Notes under the pieces: model-generated
Database searches by the model: none
What the model was told of the DNA's origin: nothing
The model's input: the letters and a program-made list of their open reading frames with translations, nothing else
Part shown: piece by piece, positions 1 to 64,000 of the stretch
How the letters are laid out: every line of letters starts with the position of its first letter
Position numbering within the stretch: position 1 is the first letter of the stretch
Origin: Amorphochlora amoebiformis
Taxonomy: Eukaryota > Cercozoa > Chlorarachniophyceae
DNA length: 64,000 nucleotides
Assembly (NCBI GenBank): GCA_054601695.1
Contig: BAAHQB010000025.1
Coordinates: forward strand, 186,001 to 250,000
Direction of reading: 5' to 3'
Position numbers and translations under genes: made by a program

Positions 1-56
1 ATGTATATATGTATATATTATATATATATATATATGTATGTATATTCATTTATTTA

Positions 57-106
<50 letters not shown>

Positions 107-140
107 ATATAATACATATATATGTGTGTATGTATCTGTG

Positions 141-171
<31 letters not shown>

Positions 172-206
172 CATATAAATAAATATATATATGTATCCTC
201 TAACAG

Positions 207-21117
<20,911 letters not shown>

Positions 21118-21570
21118 ACTGACCTCCTCTTGATTTCATTCATTTATTTTTCCGGTTTTCGCAATAATATATATATATATATATATTTATATATCTACAG
21201 CCGTTTCAGGGTCTGGTTGGTCACGCTGCTAATGGACAGGGTCTAGAGGGTGTCTGTCTATAGAGGGTGATATGAGGTCGTGTGTTTTAAGTGTATGAAT
21301 AGTATATATCAGTATATGTACATCTAGTCAGCTGAGCCTTTGAAAGGAATTGGAAGAGATACTCAGGGGTCTCCAACATATCTCTAGATATCTATCTGGC
21401 CATTGATTCTAGTGATTGGTTAATTATATAGTTAGGAAGTGCTATGTCTAGTATGTACCTACCTTCTAGACCTTGTTTACCTGCACTCGCTTACGCGTAC
21501 GCATCATGATGACAAGCATTAAGATTAAATGTTAAATCAATTTTGGTAACCTCTCTATCTGCCTAGAGCC

Positions 21571-21607
21571 ATCTCCTAGATCTCCCGCTCAGCGAGATCT
21601 AGGAGAT
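21571..21607. terminator. Perfect 14-bp stem with 9-base loop between convergent genes
   Basis: ATCTCCTAGATCTC, loop CCGCTCAGC, then its exact complement GAGATCTAGGAGAT. It lies about 450 bp after the RhoGAP stop codon. A role in 3'-end formation or as a transcript-collision barrier is only inference. Confidence 0.45.
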
Positions 21608-22181
21608 TTCAAATCAATACCTAGATCTAGTAGATACTAAATAACTGTAAATCAATTTATCGGACTAGTCTGAGTGTATCAAGAGTCTAGAGCATATACG
21701 TACGCAATCAGATACGTACGTACGCATACGTGCGCATACAAGCTATATCTAGCCTCATGTATGTGTATTGGACGTACGTTTGCATCTCTTGTATCTTCAA
21801 TTGATCACTCGTTGCTAGGTTGGTCTCTGGTACATACGTATACAACTTAGCGTATCCTAGATACACACTCTAGACACTCTAGACTCTAGATATTGAACAA
21901 GATATACCATGAAGTATACAAGATATACATATTATGTAGGTAGGACAGACAAGGAATACCTCCAGTTGACCTGGCATGCGTACGTAGTATACCCTGGGGG
22001 GTAGCTTCATGTGTACGTGAGTTAAAATTCGTATATCTAGGTACATCCAGTACGTATGCGATCGCGACTATCGCGAGCCTGGCATACGCATATATTTGTA
22101 TGCAACGATTTGGTATTCATTCAGCGGTCACGGTGAGGACACTTATGACTTTATGGATATATGCAAGTGCGTCCAGTGAGT

Positions 22182-22209
22182 GTACGTACGTATACGTATA
22201 CGTACGTAC
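22182..22209. repeat. Perfect 28-bp palindrome of TACGTA words
   Basis: The segment reads the same on both strands, built from GTACGTAC and GTATAC units. It sits in the convergent intergenic region. Confidence 0.9.
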
Positions 22210-22392
22210 CATACATGTAGGATCTAGAGGATGCGGCCGGCATTACTGTCTGAGTAGAGATTGTACATCTACTCGCCACCATAGTACACGAGTACGTACG
22301 CATCATCTAGATAGACCAGTCATGCTATACATTAGTACTCTGTGTCCCCGGTACATATCCACACATCCACAGATATATACATAAGTATATAT

Positions 22393-22501
<109 letters not shown>

Positions 22502-22975
22502 TTTATGTGTGTATGTGTGTATGTATATATACATACATACACACATAATTAATAGAATTATGCAAGGGGAAGCTGTCAGTGACGGTACTAACTCTAGTAA
22601 CTACTACTAGTACTAGTAGTTACGTCGAACTCCTGGAATATCTAGCATATACTAGATATCTAGGATATACTAGATACACTCTAGATACTGATATACCAAC
22701 AACAATTTCTAGAATTTTCTAGAATTTTGCGCTCTGATTCTGTGTAAGAAATGTTCCGAGTAACCTAATTAATTAATGGACAACTTTGAGTCTTTTGGGC
22801 GGGACACATCTAGACGTCATCAGCAACTCGGATAGCTGGAAACCTGTTACGCCATGTACACAATCTAGCATAAGGGTTAATTTAAAGCTAGACTAGAAAA
22901 TAGATCCATAACTGAGAAAAGCGGATGGGCTTTTCCGAGTCTTCTGAGGAATATTGCAATAAATTTCGGTGTTTT

Positions 22976-41909
<18,934 letters not shown>

Positions 41910-43204
41910 AGTTATGAGTTGTTTTTGCAAGAGAGTTAATGCAAGTTGTGACAATTCTCACGAAAAAGAGTACAATAACTGAAATCACGATGTTTGAAAC
42001 ATGAATCGCCAGACAAGCATGTAACTCAGCAATCTCATTTCTCTCTCACCCTTCTTCGTCTCCTCTCTTCCCTCCTCTGCGCATGGTGTTGCTCTCTTGT
42101 AATGACTACGTCTTCTTCATCGTGGACAACGCGCGGGCTCACGGGTTGTCGTTTCGGCATGAGTCTGGCCTTTCCCCCCCCCCAGGTTGGTGGCGAGCCT
42201 GAAAGCTTCAGTTTTTGTTACCCAGGAAGGAGATATGTTGATATATCTCGGATAGAATATGTGAAATTTGGATTATTTTGTCGGAATTGGATTAAACAGA
42301 ACGTGACGTCTTGCAGTATCACGATTATTTGTGACCAGGGAGGAAGTCGCATTCAGGAAATGCATTTTTACGTAATATCATCCTTCTATTTAAACGACTT
42401 AACCCTCTAATACTTAATCTAAAAGACTAAACCTAAAACCTCGGATGAAATAAGGTAATTTCTCCTATAAGCACACGGCGCTTTCCTTGGACTTCTTTTC
42501 TTCCGAGTTTACGCCGGGACCCAAGTGACTGGAGTTGATCCAAGAAGCTGGCGAAGGGCCCCCCCCCTCCCCCGCCCGAATACGTAGTCTCCCTCTTTTC
42601 CTTCCCTATCTCGACGATAAAATTGAGTTGAACATTGCTCTCACTTCACAGCAGCGTAATTTTGTTTCATTTTAGGGCAAAAGCGTTGGTAGCCAACAAT
42701 GCATCACATCTCAGTGTGTCAGCTCACCGAGCGACGGGTATCTTGTGCTCCCCCCCCCCTTCCCCCCCTTTAATCCTGACCTCACGCGATGTCACGCTTC
42801 ACGATTGGTTTATTAAAAGGGCCGAAAGAGCGAGAGCGAGGAAAAGCATGTTGGGAAGGATGACCGCCACTCGATGGAGCTTGCTTCTTTAAGGGAATCG
42901 AACATGGTTGAGGAAAAATCTCTAGGAACTTTCGGTAAGAGTAGAGGATTGTAAAAAAAAAAGGGGGGGGTTGTAAAAAAGCGGAGGGGGGTTGGAAGAG
43001 AACGGGGTGACAAAAAGGTTTGGTGGATTGTATTGTAGTATGTGTGTGTGCAATATGAATGTGTATGAGTGTATGTGTTTTGTACGATGAAGTATAAATG
43101 TGTATAAAAGTAAACATACATATAGGTATACATATATATACAGAGATATCATATATATATATATATATGTGTGTGTGTGTCGGTGTGTGTGCATATGTGC
43201 AATA

Positions 43205-43285
<81 letters not shown>

Positions 43286-43381
43286 TATATATACACATAT
43301 GTATATATACATTAACGTATTCACGCGTAAATACACAACACACACACATATACACACACATTTACACATACACACTCACTC

Positions 43382-43432
<51 letters not shown>

Positions 43433-43501
43433 ATATGTAAAAAAATGTATATATATACATGTAAATATAATATATACATATAGTATATATGTATATTTAT
43501 A

Positions 43502-43549
<48 letters not shown>

Positions 43550-43567
43550 TATATATATATATTTATA

Positions 43568-43637
<70 letters not shown>

Positions 43638-43741
43638 TATTGATATATTTAAATGGTACGTTGGATATCTCCAACTTCCTGCATATATATGTGTATATAT
43701 ATGTGTATATATATGTATATATATATATATATATATATAAC

Positions 43742-43789
<48 letters not shown>

Positions 43790-43850
43790 TATATATATAT
43801 ATATATATGCAGGCAGTTGGAGATATCGTTCCAACATGCAATCTAAATAT

Positions 43851-43899
<49 letters not shown>

Positions 43900-43939
43900 A
43901 TCAAGATAAATATCAACACACACACACACATACATTTTT

Positions 43940-43984
<45 letters not shown>

Positions 43985-44026
43985 ATATAGATATATAGAT
44001 ATATCGATATGTGTAAATATAATATA

Positions 44027-44061
<35 letters not shown>

Positions 44062-44071
44062 GTATATATAG
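41910..44071. promoter_or_regulatory. Divergent intergenic region between the transporter and SulP genes
   Basis: From the transporter ATG at 41909 to the first recognised SulP exon at 44072. About 41910-43090 is unique, moderately GC-rich sequence with C runs (42174-42183, 42560-42567, 42751-42758). It is the only sizeable non-repeat DNA near two 5' ends, so promoters and 5' UTR exons are expected here. Open frames at 41994-42410 and 42635-42892 show no family resemblance. From 43200 on it is TA repeat with exon fragments. No TATA box can be singled out in such AT-rich flanks. Confidence 0.55.
43650..43850 (+). repeat. Direct and inverted fragments of SulP exon 44072-44151
   Basis: 43652-43686 resembles the 5' end of the exon in direct orientation. 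43806-43842 is the same segment inverted (GCAGTTGGAGATATC against GATATCTCCAACTTCCTGC). Together they form an imperfect inverted repeat with a TA spacer. Confidence 0.75.
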
Positions 44072-63936
<19,865 letters not shown>

Positions 63937-64000
63937 GTATCTATATATAGATATATTAAAAGATCTAGATATAGATATGTATACATTACATATATGTATA

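Noticed and set aside
41910-41954. Upstream start of the transporter at 41954
   Set aside because: That codon is TTG. The first ATG in the frame is at 41909, and a TGA precedes the TTG.
41994-42410. Plus-strand open frame of 138 codons in the divergent region
   Set aside because: No family resemblance, contains a C homopolymer within the frame, and no phase-compatible join to SulP exons was found.

Overview
Nuclear DNA of an intron-dense eukaryote. Three protein-coding genes are broken into exons of roughly 15-340 nt (mostly 30-100 nt), separated by introns made largely of (TA)n microsatellite, CT/GA tracts and TTAGGG/CCCTAA telomere-type repeat. The taxon cannot be named from sequence alone. 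TTAGGG-type repeats and the gene set (RhoGAP, riboflavin-transporter-like, SulP) fit a protist or early-diverging opisthokont, but this is only inference. Almost every long open frame in the window is an artefact of TA or CT repeats (Tyr-Ile, Leu-Ser or Arg-Glu strings). The real genes emerge only when short non-repetitive islands are joined by splice-site and codon-phase compatibility.

Layout. (1) 207-21117, plus strand: a RhoGAP-domain protein whose 5' end lies before the window, with a long Ser/Pro-rich tail ending in TAG at 21115-21117. (2) 21118-22975: convergent intergenic region of mostly unique DNA with palindromes. (3) 41909 down to 22976, minus strand: a multi-pass membrane protein resembling SLC52/RFVT riboflavin transporters, complete from ATG to TGA. 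(4) 41910 to about 44071: divergent promoter region. (5) 44072 to beyond 64000, plus strand: a SulP/SLC26 anion transporter with most of the membrane domain and the first half of the STAS domain.

Two features stand out. First, most real exons are accompanied by truncated copies of themselves embedded in TA repeat. These copies follow a rule: those upstream in transcription order keep the acceptor side of the exon, and those downstream keep the donor side. This looks like tandem duplication anchored on TA microhomology, and it surrounds exons with decoy splice sites. A few exons are duplicated in full with both splice sites (12-codon exon x4, 18-codon exon x2). Second, telomere-type repeats form intron ends in the SulP gene: CCCTAA arrays run directly into four acceptors, GTAACCC or GTCAAACCC forms donors, and one intron (60656-60983) is almost entirely telomere repeat. 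I see no functional link between the three genes.
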